46,172 nucleotides of DNA from Clostridium sp. SM-530-WT-3G (GTDB taxonomy: Bacteria > Bacillota > Clostridia > Clostridiales > Clostridiaceae). Shown one piece after another: positions 36,522 through 46,172 of this stretch. The translations under genes were made by a program, and so were the position numbers. The notes beneath the pieces are model-generated. The model saw only the letters and a list, made by a program, of their open reading frames with translations. It did not search any database and had not been told where the DNA came from. How positions within the stretch are numbered: position 1 is the first letter of the stretch; every line of letters starts with the position of its first letter. Location: NCBI RefSeq assembly GCF_012843905.1, contig NZ_JABAGC010000025.1, positions 1 to 46,172 of the forward strand, given 5' to 3'.

Positions 36522-37076
36522 ATGGCTAAGATACTAACAACTTTAGGCGGAAGCATGACCGTTAAAGTAAATAATGATAATTCTGTTTATTCTGCTAGCG
36601 CTCAAAATACTGATTTAACAATCTTAGAAATTGATAGAAAAGTTGGTTCTGGAAGCGTAGAAGGAGAAACTAACTATAATCTATCTACTAATCCTAAAAA
36701 TCCTGATCCTGTAGTTTCTTCAAAATTAATATTGACATATGACGTAAATGACATTACACCTGGAAACTTTATAGGATTTAGAATTTCTGCTGCTAGTGAA
36801 AAAACAAGCTATACTTTCACAACAACAAATACTTCAGAATTTGCAGTTCCAGGAACACTTCCTACAATCGCATTATCTGGTGCTGCTCCTACTACAACAT
36901 CTGTAATATGGCAACAAGATCCTACCACACTTACTGGCACTATAAATATTGAAATTAATTATACAGGTGGAGACTTACCTGCAAGTGATAATCCTCTTCT
37001 AATTAATGTAGATTTATTTGAAACAGATTCTTTAATTAATTTTACTAATGCAGTTAAATTTGATAAATTGCAATAA
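36522..37076 (+). CDS. unknown beta-rich protein, 3' end supplied by IS30
   Basis: The 184-residue frame starts after AAGGAGATATAT. Sequence is Thr/Ser/Asn-rich and beta-like (GGSMTVKVNNDNSVYSASAQ, then FGFRISAASEKTSYTFTT-type strands) with no signal peptide or recognised domain. It resembles structural or surface-layer repeats in composition only. The last four codons and stop (DKLQ-stop) are the first bases of the IS30 copy at 37062, so the original C-terminus has been cut off and replaced. Confidence 0.6.
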   Translation: MAKILTTLGGSMTVKVNNDNSVYSASAQNTDLTILEIDRKVGSGSVEGETNYNLSTNPKNPDPVVSSKLILTYDVNDITPGNFIGFRISAASEKTSYTFTTTNTSEFAVPGTLPTIALSGAAPTTTSVIWQQDPTTLTGTINIEINYTGGDLPASDNPLLINVDLFETDSLINFTNAVKFDKLQ

Positions 37077-38271
37077 CAAATTGAACTAATCCCTATTTGT
37101 AATTTAAACACTTGAATTTATTTATATTGCATAGATTTTATCTAAGTGCATCTCAAATAACTCTTCTGGAGTTTTATAGTTAAGTATTTTTCTTGGAAGA
37201 GTGTTCATCCATTCTTCGATAAATATAATGTCATCTGAACTATAATCAGATATACGTTTTCCCTTCGGGATAAAACAACGTATTAAACCATTGTGACGTT
37301 CATTAGTCCCTTTTTCAAATGAAGAATATGGATGAGTGAAATACACTTTTGTATCTGTTTCTGCTTCTAGGATGGATAAATCAGCAAATTCAGAGCCATT
37401 ATCACTTGTGATGGTTTTGAAAATATCACTAAATTTATCACCATATATGGTACGAATGCTGTTAAGTGCTTCCGTAACTGCTTCAGCAGTCTTAGATGCA
37501 ATTTTATGAATAATAGCATTCCTGGTTTTACGTTCTACAATAGTTAGAAGAACAGAATCATATTTAGATTTTTCTCCAACAACAGTGTCTATTTCCCAAT
37601 GACCAAATTCTTCACGATTATTGATATTACTTGGACGTTCAGTAATGCTTTTTCCTAGCTTTTTCTTATGCTTTCTTACCTGTGAAGACTTAGTATTTCT
37701 ATGTAATTTCATTGGTAAATCTGCATTAATTACTGCTAGTAATCCTAAATCAATATAATTGTATAGAGTTTTATTGGAAACTATTTGATCTCGTTTAAAC
37801 TTGCCTTTGGCAAGGGCGTTACCTACACATGCATCTGGTGACCATGAATGATTTTTTATCATATCAACAGCATAATTTATAAAAGAACTGCATTCTATGC
37901 GTTTAAATTTACGACAAGAATTTTGGCGATTAGCTTTGTATATAGCTTCACCAGTATCCGCTAGATATATTTCAACGTATTTACCTTGCTTAATTTGTTT
38001 AGTTGTGCCACGACGTATCTAATTTAAAATAGTATTTATTGGGCGTTGCAATTCTTTAGCTATTTTATATGCTGAAAATCCATCATTAAGACGAAGCTCA
38101 ATAATCATGCGTTCCTTAAAATTCAAGTGTTTATTTTTACGTGATTGTGTGTTATGATTTTGATGATCCATAGTGATTATCCTCCGTATTGATTTTGTTT
38201 GGCGATTAAATCATAACACAGATAATCTACTGTGGATTTTTATTTAGTTCAATTTCATTTTATAATTAGTC
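37062..38271 (-). mobile_element. IS30-family insertion sequence, copy 2
   Basis: Same element and orientation as 19087-20297 with many substitutions. Ends GATAAATTGCAATAACAAA and AATTAGTC. Left flank is the 3' end of the 36522 gene; no clear target duplication (TTT and ATT). The two copies bracket a 16.8-kb segment, 19.2 kb including the copies. Confidence 0.88.
37122..38171 (-). pseudogene. IS30 transposase with in-frame TAG at codon 51
   Basis: Aligns to the copy 1 transposase without gaps, but codon 51 (GAA, Glu in NEIRRG of copy 1) is TAG (38021-38019). The frame then continues to 37122. Its DDE motif keeps the normal TSDNGSEFAD. The 246-residue downstream frame from 37862 lacks the HTH domain, so no active transposase is expected. 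Confidence 0.92.
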
Positions 38272-38298
38272 ATTAAATTATTTTTTAAATATACTACA

Positions 38299-39654
38299 CT
38301 AATTCTTAAATGAATGGATAGGTGCTGGAATTCTTCCACCTCTCTTAGCAAAAGCCTCACTTGATTTATCATTCACCTTCATAACTGGAGCTCTTCCAAG
38401 AAGTCCTCCAAATTCAACCATATCTCCAACTTTGCATCCTGGTGCTGGAATTATTCTAATAGCAGTTGTCTTATTGTTAATAACTCCAATTGCTGCTTCA
38501 TCTGCTATCATTCCTGAAATAGTTGATGCTGATGTGTCTCCTGGAATTGCAATCATGTCAAGTCCAACTGAGCATACACATGTCATTCCTTCAAGTTTTT
38601 CCATATTTAATATACCATTTACTACTGCATCTATCATTCCATGATCTTCTGATACTGGTATAAAAGCACCACTAAGTCCTCCAACATGACTACATGCCAT
38701 AACTCCGCCTTTTTTAACTGCATCATTAAGCATAGCAAGAGCTGCTATAGTACCGTGTGTTCCTACTTGTTCTAAACCTATTTCTTCAAGAATTTCCGCA
38801 ACAGAATCCCCAACTGCTGGTGTAGGAGCCAATGACAAATCTACTATTCCAAATGGCACTTCAAGTCTCTTAGACGCTTCTTTAGCAACTAACTGCCCCA
38901 TTCTTGTAACCTTGAATGCTGTCTGCTTTATTATTTCTGCAACAACATCAAAAGATTCTCCTCTTACTTTTTCAAGTGCTCTCTTAACAACACCTGGTCC
39001 ACTTACTCCAACGTTAATTACCTTATCAGCTTCCCCAACACCGTGAAATGCTCCAGCCATAAATGGATTGTCTTCAACAGCATTTGCAAAGACAACTAAT
39101 TTCGCACATCCAAATCCATGCGTATCTTTAGTTAATTCTGCTGTTCTTTTTATAACTTCCCCCATATCTCTTACTGCATTCATATTAATTCCTGTTCTTG
39201 TTGATCCAACATTTACAGATGAACAAACAAGCTTTGTTGTAGCTAATGCCTCTGGAATTGAATTTATTAATATTTTATCTCCTTTTGTACAACCCTTATG
39301 TACTAATGCCGAAAATCCACCTAAAAAATCTATTCCTAAAGTAGCTGCTGCTTTATCAAGAGTCTGTGCAAATTTAACATAACTTGTTTCATTAGTTGCT
39401 CCACCAATCATAGATATTGGTGTAACAGATACTCTTTTATTTACTATTGGAATGCCAAATTCTGATTCTATTGTTCTACCTACTTCAACTAATCTTTCTG
39501 CTGATTTTGTAATCTTATCATATATTTTAATTCTTGCTTTTTCCCCATCTGAATCTATGCAATCTAATAAAGAAATCCCCATTGTTATTGTTCTTACATC
39601 GAGTTTTTCTTCTTCTATCATCTTAATTGTCTCTAGTATATTATTACTGTTCAT
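38299..39654 (-). CDS. PFL family protein (UPF0210)
   Basis: The 451-residue protein is the UPF0210/PFL-family type, recognised from sequence such as [25 protein letters not shown] and [18 protein letters not shown] and from the adjacent ACT-domain gene. The family has a glycyl-radical-enzyme-like fold but lacks a recognised catalytic role. The start at 39654 has a GGGGG ribosome binding site. It is co-transcribed with the ACT gene 17 nt upstream. It lies right beside IS30 copy 2. Confidence 0.9.
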   Translation of the reverse strand: MNSNNILETIKMIEEEKLDVRTITMGISLLDCIDSDGEKARIKIYDKITKSAERLVEVGRTIESEFGIPIVNKRVSVTPISMIGGATNETSYVKFAQTLDKAAATLGIDFLGGFSALVHKGCTKGDKILINSIPEALATTKLVCSSVNVGSTRTGINMNAVRDMGEVIKRTAELTKDTHGFGCAKLVVFANAVEDNPFMAGAFHGVGEADKVINVGVSGPGVVKRALEKVRGESFDVVAEIIKQTAFKVTRMGQLVAKEASKRLEVPFGIVDLSLAPTPAVGDSVAEILEEIGLEQVGTHGTIAALAMLNDAVKKGGVMACSHVGGLSGAFIPVSEDHGMIDAVVNGILNMEKLEGMTCVCSVGLDMIAIPGDTSASTISGMIADEAAIGVINNKTTAIRIIPAPGCKVGDMVEFGGLLGRAPVMKVNDKSSEAFAKRGGRIPAPIHSFKN

Positions 39655-39671
39655 TGATATAGCCCCCTAAA

Positions 39672-39941
39672 TTATAGTGAATGCATTGATTTAAAAATTT
39701 CTTCTCTTTGAATCTTTATATCAACCCCAAGTTTTTTACCTTCTTCTATTAATGCAGCCCTGACATCATCAAAATTACCTTTCATGTTTTTACAATCTAA
39801 CATCATCATCATAGTAAAAAAATCCTGCATTATAGTTTGGTTAACATCTAAAATATTAATATTAAATTCCAACATTTTAGCACTTACCCCTGCTATTATG
39901 CCTACTTTATCTTGCCCAATTACTGTTAATATTGCTTTCAT
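39672..39941 (-). CDS. ACT-domain protein (UPF0237)
   Basis: An 89-residue single ACT domain (TVIGQDKVGIIAGVSAKM, then NINILDVNQTIMQDFFTM), probably binding an amino acid or other small ligand. In clostridia and many firmicutes this gene accompanies the PFL (UPF0210) gene, here 17 nt downstream, so it may regulate or partner it. The start has AGGAG 9-10 nt upstream. Family length is typical; function unknown. Confidence 0.9.
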   Translation of the reverse strand: MKAILTVIGQDKVGIIAGVSAKMLEFNINILDVNQTIMQDFFTMMMMLDCKNMKGNFDDVRAALIEEGKKLGVDIKIQREEIFKSMHSL

Positions 39942-40055
39942 GCTTATCTACTCCTATCATTTATATTGCTATTATTATTCTATTATCCTCCTTATTATTT
40001 GTCAAATTATTACTTAAAATCAATTTTTTATTAAATCGTGTGATTTCAAGATTGT

Positions 40056-40092
40056 AGAACTCTAAATATAAAAGTTCAAAATTTAGAGTTCT
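40056..40092 (-). terminator. 12-bp hairpin after the ABC exporter genes
   Basis: AGAACTCTAAAT and ATTTAGAGTTCT form a perfect 12-bp stem with a 13-nt loop, about 40 nt past the 40134 gene stop. There is no clean T-tract on the minus strand, so it may be an mRNA end-stabilising hairpin. Confidence 0.45.
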
Positions 40093-40133
40093 ATAAAACT
40101 TATAATATCTTACTATTAAAATATTCTATATTA

Positions 40134-41996
40134 TTAATTTCCACTTGTTTTTTCAAATTGAGAATTATAAAGATTAGTATAAAATCCATTAAGTTTCATA
40201 AGTTCTTCATGATTGCCCTGTTCTATAACATCTCCATCTTTTAATACAAGAATTATATCTGCATTTTTTATTGTAGATAATCTATGGGCTATTATAAAAC
40301 TTGTTCTTCCTTCCATAAGCCTATCCATAGCTTTTTGAATCTTCTGCTCTGTTCTCGTATCCACAGAACTTGTTGCTTCATCAAGTATAAGTATTTTGGG
40401 ATCTTTTAGTATAGCTCTAGCTATTGTTAAAAGCTGTTTCTGTCCTTGAGAAATATTTGTTACCTCTTCATTCACAACCATATCGTATCCTTCTGAAAAA
40501 CTCTCTACAAATTCATCTACTTCTGCGCTTTCAGCTGCTTTCTTTACTTCCTCATCAGTTGCCTCAAGCTTACCATACTTAATATTTTCTTTTATGGTTC
40601 CATTAAATAACCATGTTTCTTGAAGTACCATACCAAATAGTTTTCTTAAATCTCCTCTATTAAAATCCTTAATATTATAGCCATCTATTAAAATCTTACC
40701 CTTGTTAATATCATAAAACCTCATTAAAAGTTTAATAATAGTAGTTTTCCCAGCTCCTGTAGGTCCTACAATTGCAACTTTCTCTCCCTTTTCTACATTA
40801 ACACTAAAATCATTTATTATTATCTTATCTGGATTGTATCCAAACTTCACATGTTCAAATTTAACATTACCTTTTAATCCTTCAATAGATACTGGATTTT
40901 TAGCATATAATTCTTCTTCCTCTTCATCTAAGAATTCAAATATTCTTTCTGATGAAGCAGCTATAGCTTGAAGCATATTTGAAACCTGTGCCACCTGTGA
41001 TATTGGTTGTATAAAACTTCTTGTATACTGTATAAACGATTGTATATCTCCCACAGTTATAGTACCTCTTATGGCATAATATCCCCCAAATATAGCTACA
41101 ACTACATAACTCAAGTTTCCTATAAACATCATTATTGGTTGCATAAGACCGGACAAAAACTGTGATTTCCATGCAGAATTATATAATATATCATTATCCT
41201 TACTGAATTCTTTAACAGCCTCATCTTCACCATTAAATACTTTAACTATATTATGGCCTCCATAAACTTCTTCAACCTGACCATTTACATGACCTAAATA
41301 TTCTTGCTGGGCCATAAAATATTTTTGAGATGATTTCACTACAATGCCTATAAATATTAAAGCTACTGGCAGTATACATAATACTGCAAAAGTCATAATA
41401 ATATTTATAGTGAACATCATAACTGTTATTCCTATTATAGTACTTATAGCTGTTATTATCTGAGTCATACTTTGATTTAAGCTTTGATTAAGAGTATCTA
41501 TATCATTTGTTATTCTAGATAAAACTTCACCATGAGTCCTTGTATCAAAATAATTCATAGGCATTCTGTTTAACTTTTCCGCCATTTCTTTTCTTAATTC
41601 ATATGTAAGTTTTTGTGATATTCCACTCATTATATATCCTTGCATGAATGAAAATATCATACTTATAAAATATATTGCTATTAATTTTGTAAGTATATTT
41701 CTTATCTTAGAAAAATCTATTCCAGAACCTCCTGTAAGTTTACTTACAAGACCATTAAATATTTCTGTTGTAGCATTACCTAGAATCTTAGGACCTACTA
41801 TAGAAAACACCGTGCTGCCTATTGCAAATATAATTACAAGCAATATATAAAACTTATATTCACTAAGATGTTTCAATAAAGTCTTCATTGTTCCTTTAAA
41901 ATTCTTTGCTTTTACAACTGGTCCTTTACCTCTTCCCATAGTTCCCATTCCACCCATAGATTTAGTTCCTGATTTTTTTCCATTTGGACTGCTCAT
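40134..41996 (-). CDS. ABC exporter half-transporter (canonical ATPase)
   Basis: A 620-residue fused membrane-ATPase protein: six TM helices (about 55-340) then the ABC domain, Walker A GPTGAGKTT, signature ISQGQKQLL and Walker B LILDEATSSVD with the catalytic Glu. Family: heterodimeric multidrug exporters. Its partner is the upstream 42020-44272 gene, 24 nt away on the same strand. The start has AAGGAGG. The N-terminal Gly/Lys-rich stretch is usual for clostridial members. Confidence 0.93.
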   Translation of the reverse strand: MSSPNGKKSGTKSMGGMGTMGRGKGPVVKAKNFKGTMKTLLKHLSEYKFYILLVIIFAIGSTVFSIVGPKILGNATTEIFNGLVSKLTGGSGIDFSKIRNILTKLIAIYFISMIFSFMQGYIMSGISQKLTYELRKEMAEKLNRMPMNYFDTRTHGEVLSRITNDIDTLNQSLNQSMTQIITAISTIIGITVMMFTINIIMTFAVLCILPVALIFIGIVVKSSQKYFMAQQEYLGHVNGQVEEVYGGHNIVKVFNGEDEAVKEFSKDNDILYNSAWKSQFLSGLMQPIMMFIGNLSYVVVAIFGGYYAIRGTITVGDIQSFIQYTRSFIQPISQVAQVSNMLQAIAASSERIFEFLDEEEEELYAKNPVSIEGLKGNVKFEHVKFGYNPDKIIINDFSVNVEKGEKVAIVGPTGAGKTTIIKLLMRFYDINKGKILIDGYNIKDFNRGDLRKLFGMVLQETWLFNGTIKENIKYGKLEATDEEVKKAAESAEVDEFVESFSEGYDMVVNEEVTNISQGQKQLLTIARAILKDPKILILDEATSSVDTRTEQKIQKAMDRLMEGRTSFIIAHRLSTIKNADIILVLKDGDVIEQGNHEELMKLNGFYTNLYNSQFEKTSGN

Positions 41997-42019
41997 AATT
42001 TACTTTCCTCCTTGTGCTT

Positions 42020-44272
42020 TTATAAATCTAGTTCGCTCTTAGAAAGCTGAGACAAAGCAATCTGCTTATATACTTCACAATTTTTCATAAGTTCCTTATG
42101 AGTACCTTTGCCTACTATTTTTCCTTTATCTAGAACTATTATTTCATAAGCATCCAAAACTGTACTTATTCTTTGAGCTACAACAATTCTTGTACTATCT
42201 TTTCTTTCTTCTCTAAGTGTTTTTCTTAAAGCTATATCTGTTTTATAATCAAGGGCTGAAAAGCTATCATCAAACACCAATATTTCTGGTTTTTTAACTA
42301 ATGCCCTTGCTATTGCAAGTCTTTGTTTCTGTCCACCTGATACATTTGTACCACCTTGAGATATTTCTGTATCATATTTTTGAGGTTTTGATTCAACAAA
42401 TTCCTCAGCTTGTGCAATTCTAGCAGCTTCTTTAATTTCATTCATGCTAGCATTTCTTTTACCATACCTTATATTAGATTCTATAGTACCAGAAAACAAT
42501 ATTCCTTTTTGTGGTACAAAACCTATTTTTTCTCTAAGAGTATGCTGGTCTATATTCTTTACATTTACCCCATCAACAAGTATTTCACCACTTGATACAT
42601 CAAATAAGCGAGGTATTAAATTTACAAGAGTAGATTTTCCACTTCCTGTGCTTCCTATAATTGCTGTAACCTTTCCTGGCTTTGCAGTAAATGAAATATC
42701 CTCTAATATGTACTCATCTGAATCTGGATATTTAAAAGATACATCCTTATATTCCACATATCCCTTCTTACTAGGTATAAATTGTTCAGGCTTTTCTGGA
42801 TCTGCAACCAAAAGTTCTGTATTTAATACATCTTGAATACGATTTGCAGAAACCATAGCACGTGGAAGTATTATTGACATCATTGAAAGCATTAAAAATG
42901 ACATTACTATTTGCATAGTATACTGAATAAATGCCATAAGATTACCTACTTGCATATTTCCATCATTAATTTGATGAGCACCAACCCATACTATTAATAT
43001 GCTTATTGCATTCATAATAAACATAAGTGCAGGCATCATGCATGTCATAACTCTGTTTACAAAAAGATTAGTTCGTGTTAGTTCACTATTTGCTCTATCA
43101 AATCTTTCTTCTTCATACCTTTCGGTTGTAAATGCTCTTATTACAGGTATTCCCGTAAGAATTTCTCTAGCTACTCCATTTACTTTATCAACCTGGCTTT
43201 GAATCTTTTTAAATTTAGGCATTGTTGTTCCAAATAAAATACTTAGTATAACTATTATTGAAAGTATTGCAACACCAATTATCCATGTCATAGACCTATC
43301 TGTTCCAAGTACTTTAATCAAGCCACCTATGCCTAGTATTGGAGCATAAAATATCATTCTAAGCACCATAACCGTAAAAGTTTGAATCTGCTGTATATCG
43401 TTTGTAGTTCTAGTAATAAGTGATGCAGTTGAAAATTTCTCAAATTCCCTATTTGAGAAGCTTACTACCTTTGCAAATACATCTCTTCTAAGATTTTTAG
43501 CTAATAGTGCAGCAACTCTTGATGCAAAGAATGATACAAGTACTGTTGCTGTGCCTCCTAAAAGTGCAAGTAAAATCATTCTTATACCTGTTGAAATTAT
43601 ATATCTATTTTGATTTCTGCTTACATCAATTCCGATCTTCTCATATTCACCTTTTACATATGAAATTCCAGATTGAGAAATAAGAGATTCTGGAACCATC
43701 TTAAGACTATCATATATATTTACTCTTATAGCTGAAAGCTGTTCTTGTGGAAGTACACTTAATATTTGAAAAATATCAGCATTTTGCGGAACTCTATCTG
43801 CCGGAAAAAATCTAAGTATTTCATTCTGCATATTTTTTATCTGTGTGTTACCACTTTCAAAACTTGATACTACTGCTATTGGTTCATTAAATATATCATC
43901 AAGTTTTTCTCTTGTTTCCTTCGATAGATCCTCCTTCTGCATATATAAAGGCTCATTTGATAATTCAGGATAAAAATCTAAGTATTTATCATATTCATAT
44001 GGTGATAATGTATTTTTATCTAATAATTCATAATTCTCATTAACAAATTCCTTATCATTGTCATCCATAAAAAGTATAAGTTTATTATATTCACTTTGAC
44101 GTATTATTCTTGGTTATACATCTTCTATACCACTCTGCTGGATACCTACATTTACAATTTTAGAAGTATACTCTGGTAGTGCCAAATCACACAATGCTTG
44201 TATTATTAGTAATCCTATAATCAATAAAATAACCATTGCAGAACCTTTTAAATATTTAATTATTGTACTCAT
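42020..44272 (-). pseudogene. ABC exporter half-transporter, interrupted by in-frame TAA at codon 53
   Basis: ATG at 44272 (AAAGGAAAAATAGA ahead) begins MSTIIKYLKGSAMVILLIIG, the first TM helix, to GIQQSGIEDV. TAA follows at 44116-44114, then PRIIRQSEYNKLILFM in the same frame into the 682-residue open frame (first ATG 44068). That frame lacks TM1 but keeps a large extracytoplasmic insert, five TM helices and the ABC domain: Walker A GSTGSGKST, signature VSGGQKQR, Walker B VFDDSFSALD with Asp where Glu is usual (degenerate site, as in many heterodimers). Partner of 40134-41996. Whether a restart at 44068 gives function is unknown. Confidence 0.88.
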
Positions 44273-44336
44273 TCTATTTTTCCTTTCTTTAAGATTATAT
44301 TTATATTTAGTCTGTCAATAATGCTAATAGTTAATA

Positions 44337-44350
44337 CAATGGTACCGTTG
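44337..44350. promoter_or_regulatory. near-palindrome upstream of the ABC exporter
   Basis: CAATGGTACCGTTG is a palindrome with one non-matching pair, 65 nt upstream of the exporter ATG in the 250-nt divergent gap. It might be an operator. A similar TTGTGGTACCAAA occurs at 1384-1396, so the core GGTACC may be chance. Confidence 0.3.
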
Positions 44351-44525
44351 GTTATATTGCTAAATATTTAATATATTTCATACAATATACATTTAATATT
44401 CATAAATTCCAAATAGTCTTACCATAACTCTTATTGTATAATCTCTACTAATTCTACATACATTAAAATACGTATAGGACAATTAATAGGCTATATATTA
44501 TCAATTTTAGAAAGGAGTTGATACA

Positions 44526-44981
44526 GTGGATTCTGATAAGGAAATAATTGAACTTTTAAACAAGCTTTCATATGAAATGTGTAGTAAGATAGATGGTATA
44601 CATTTTGAAATAAACTCAATGAAATCTGCTATATCAACTTTAAATAGTAAGATAGAAAACAATTCAAAAACTATGGATGTCTTAAGTAAAAGTATAGATG
44701 CACTATATAAATCAAAAGAAAATATAATAAAATCACTAGAGTCAATCAACAGCATGAATCCTTCTATCATTGCTGATTTAATCAGTAAATTAAGTAACAT
44801 AGATAAAGTTATTTCAAATACAAGTGAAAAAATATATAATTCTAATAATTCTACATATAATAAACTCGACTCTTTAAATCAAGATTTAAGTTTTTTAACT
44901 CATAAAATAATTCAATCTGAAAAAGATTTATTCACAATTCAAGAAAAGTTGAAGAATCTTATCCAAAATAATAATATATAG
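44526..44981 (+). CDS. coiled-coil protein, unknown
   Basis: GTG at 44526 follows AAAGGAG with 8-nt spacing. The 151-residue product is almost entirely helical heptads (LLNKLSYEMCSKIDGIHFEI, then LNSKIENNSKTMDVLSKSID), Ser/Asn/Lys-rich, no signal, no membrane segment. Probably an oligomeric cytosolic or phage/cell-structure-like coiled coil. No family was recognised. Ends before a bidirectional terminator. Confidence 0.65.
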   Translation: MDSDKEIIELLNKLSYEMCSKIDGIHFEINSMKSAISTLNSKIENNSKTMDVLSKSIDALYKSKENIIKSLESINSMNPSIIADLISKLSNIDKVISNTSEKIYNSNNSTYNKLDSLNQDLSFLTHKIIQSEKDLFTIQEKLKNLIQNNNI

Positions 44982-45009
44982 CTACCTTATTTTAAATTAA
45001 CCTAACGAA

Positions 45010-45047
45010 AAAAGAAGTCATTTGTAATATCACAAATAACTTCTTTT
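45010..45047. terminator. bidirectional terminator
   Basis: AAAAGAAGT-CATTTGT and ACAAATA-ACTTCTTTT pair around a 6-nt loop, between the convergent coiled-coil and deacetylase genes. Confidence 0.85.
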
Positions 45048-45069
45048 CTGATAATTTATTTAGACTTGT

Positions 45070-45966
45070 TTACTTTTTAATACATTTTAATACATATAAT
45101 ATATTTTTACCACTATAAGTGTTGTCAACGCACACTCTGTTAAGTTTATAAAAATCATCTTCTCTATCAGCATATCCTCTATCTATAGTAAAGCCAGTTT
45201 TATATCCTGCTTCTGCAACTGCTCTTAATGTATCATCATTATATAATCCTTCTGGATATGCAATAGCTGTAACTTCTTTTCCTGTAAGATCACTTAATGC
45301 TTTTTTTGATGATACAAGTTCATTAAGTTGTTCATCATATGAAAGTTCATTTAATCTTTTATGCGAGTAAGTATGTGATTCAATATCTATTAATCCAGAA
45401 TCACTCATTTCTTTCACTTGCTCTCTCGAAAGATATACACCTCCATCAAGATATCCTGGAATTACAAATATAGTTGCATTCATATTAAATTCCTTCAATA
45501 TAGGAAAGGCATTTGTATAGTTATCCTCATATCCATCATCAAAAGTTAAAAGGACACTTTTAGCTGGTACAGGCTCATCATTAATAAGATAATTCTCAAC
45601 TTGCTCCATTGTAAGAGTTGTATAACCCTTTTCTACTAGTTTTTGTAGTTGTTCTTTAAATTTTTCAGGTGAAACAACAAGGGGATTTTTACCTGTAGGG
45701 TCATATCCTACAGAATGATATCCTATCACTGGAATCCCTCTATTATCATTGACAACTTGACCATCTTCTTTATCAAAGCCTCCCATGAAGTTTAAATCTA
45801 AAAGTTCAGCTTCTACTCTTGATTTCACTTTTTCAAAAACACTCATATGAATATTATTAGTTGTTGCATATCTTCCATATAATTTATCATAAGCAAAATA
45901 CCCTACAGCCCCAATGCACAGTAATACAACTATGTATATTACAATATTAAGTTTTTTAATTTTCAT
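45070..45966 (-). CDS. membrane-anchored polysaccharide deacetylase
   Basis: The 298-residue protein has one N-terminal TM anchor (residues 8-27) and a NodB-type domain from about 78. Metal/catalytic residues: Asp143-Asp144 in LLTFDDGYEDN, and His198, His202 in ESHTYSHKRL. It should deacetylate peptidoglycan or another surface glycan outside the membrane. The start at 45966 has AAGGAAGG. The intron end lies only 75 nt upstream, so part of the native promoter may be displaced. Confidence 0.9.
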   Translation of the reverse strand: MKIKKLNIVIYIVVLLCIGAVGYFAYDKLYGRYATTNNIHMSVFEKVKSRVEAELLDLNFMGGFDKEDGQVVNDNRGIPVIGYHSVGYDPTGKNPLVVSPEKFKEQLQKLVEKGYTTLTMEQVENYLINDEPVPAKSVLLTFDDGYEDNYTNAFPILKEFNMNATIFVIPGYLDGGVYLSREQVKEMSDSGLIDIESHTYSHKRLNELSYDEQLNELVSSKKALSDLTGKEVTAIAYPEGLYNDDTLRAVAEAGYKTGFTIDRGYADREDDFYKLNRVCVDNTYSGKNILYVLKCIKK

Positions 45967-46040
45967 GTTTAGTTCCTTCCTAATTTTAATAGCAGATTTA
46001 TGTCTTTTGGGACATATTTAATTATTAAAATAACAATACA

Positions 46041-46172
46041 ATCGAGTAGGAGGTAGACAATTATTTTGTCTACCGACCTCTCACACCACCGTACTTACCG
46101 TTCGGTATACGGCGGTTCATTAGAATTTAATGCATCATTTGATATGTTTGTGTTAGACTAACAAAACCTAGA
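46041..46172 (-). mobile_element. group II intron, 3' end (domains V and VI), partial
   Basis: Read on the minus strand: a domain V hairpin (CCGCCGTA...TACGGTGG with inner ACCG/CGGT), then GTGTGAGAGG and domain VI. In domain VI, GAGAGG pairs with CCT-A-CTC leaving a bulged A, closed by GGTAGACAA/TTGTCTACC. The bulged A lies 7 nt from the predicted 3' end (CGAT at 46041), the expected branch point. The reverse transcriptase would lie further right, outside the window. Confidence 0.82.

Noticed and set aside
1..46172. CRISPR array, tRNA or rRNA genes
   Set aside because: No spaced direct repeats or tRNA/rRNA cores were seen on either strand.

Overview
The window is low-GC Clostridium-type DNA. 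This is judged from strongly A/T-biased codon use, strong AGGAGG-type ribosome binding sites, GTG/TTG starts, clostridial cell-wall-binding repeats, PFL/ACT (UPF0210/UPF0237) genes, a thioester-domain surface protein and a DUF5716-type JetA. Species cannot be fixed by reading alone. Most genes are on the minus strand.

Layout. 1-3.0 kb: start of an IS607-like recombinase at the left edge, a secreted cell-wall-binding protein, a Nudix hydrolase and a cation diffusion facilitator. 3.1-6.8 kb: a complete GTP-to-preQ1 (queuosine precursor) operon, queD-queE-folE-queC-queF. It has a readable promoter, a preQ1-I-like riboswitch and two tandem terminators in its leader. 6.8-19 kb: mostly housekeeping and envelope genes (DUF1189 membrane protein, YgjP metalloprotease, DNRLRE protein, Tet(M)-like ribosomal GTPase, RNase Z, small unknown proteins, a Cys-less isochorismatase-like protein, a lone secreted thioester domain, exonuclease III, AAA ATPase, amidase, sigma factor).

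19.1-38.3 kb: a segment bracketed by two same-orientation IS30-family elements. It holds a defence cluster: a four-gene Wadjet system (jetD-jetA-jetB-jetC), a large DUF4011-helicase-nuclease protein (Hhe-like architecture) and a MNT/HEPN (MntA/HepT) toxin-antitoxin pair. The same segment holds a radical-SAM ygiQ gene broken by one in-frame TAG, and an unknown beta-rich protein whose last codons come from the IS end.

38.3-46.2 kb: the PFL/ACT pair, a heterodimeric ABC exporter whose second half is interrupted by an in-frame TAA, a coiled-coil protein, a membrane-anchored polysaccharide deacetylase, and the 3' end (domains V and VI) of a group II intron that runs off the right edge.

Themes. 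The Jet proteins, the helicase-nuclease and the HEPN/MNT pair are three independent transcription units with anti-plasmid or anti-phage logic, packed side by side between IS copies. Three otherwise intact reading frames (IS30 transposase copy 2, ygiQ, ABC exporter) each carry one in-frame stop. That means recent decay, sequence error or readthrough. Everything here is from reading the sequence; no database search was run.
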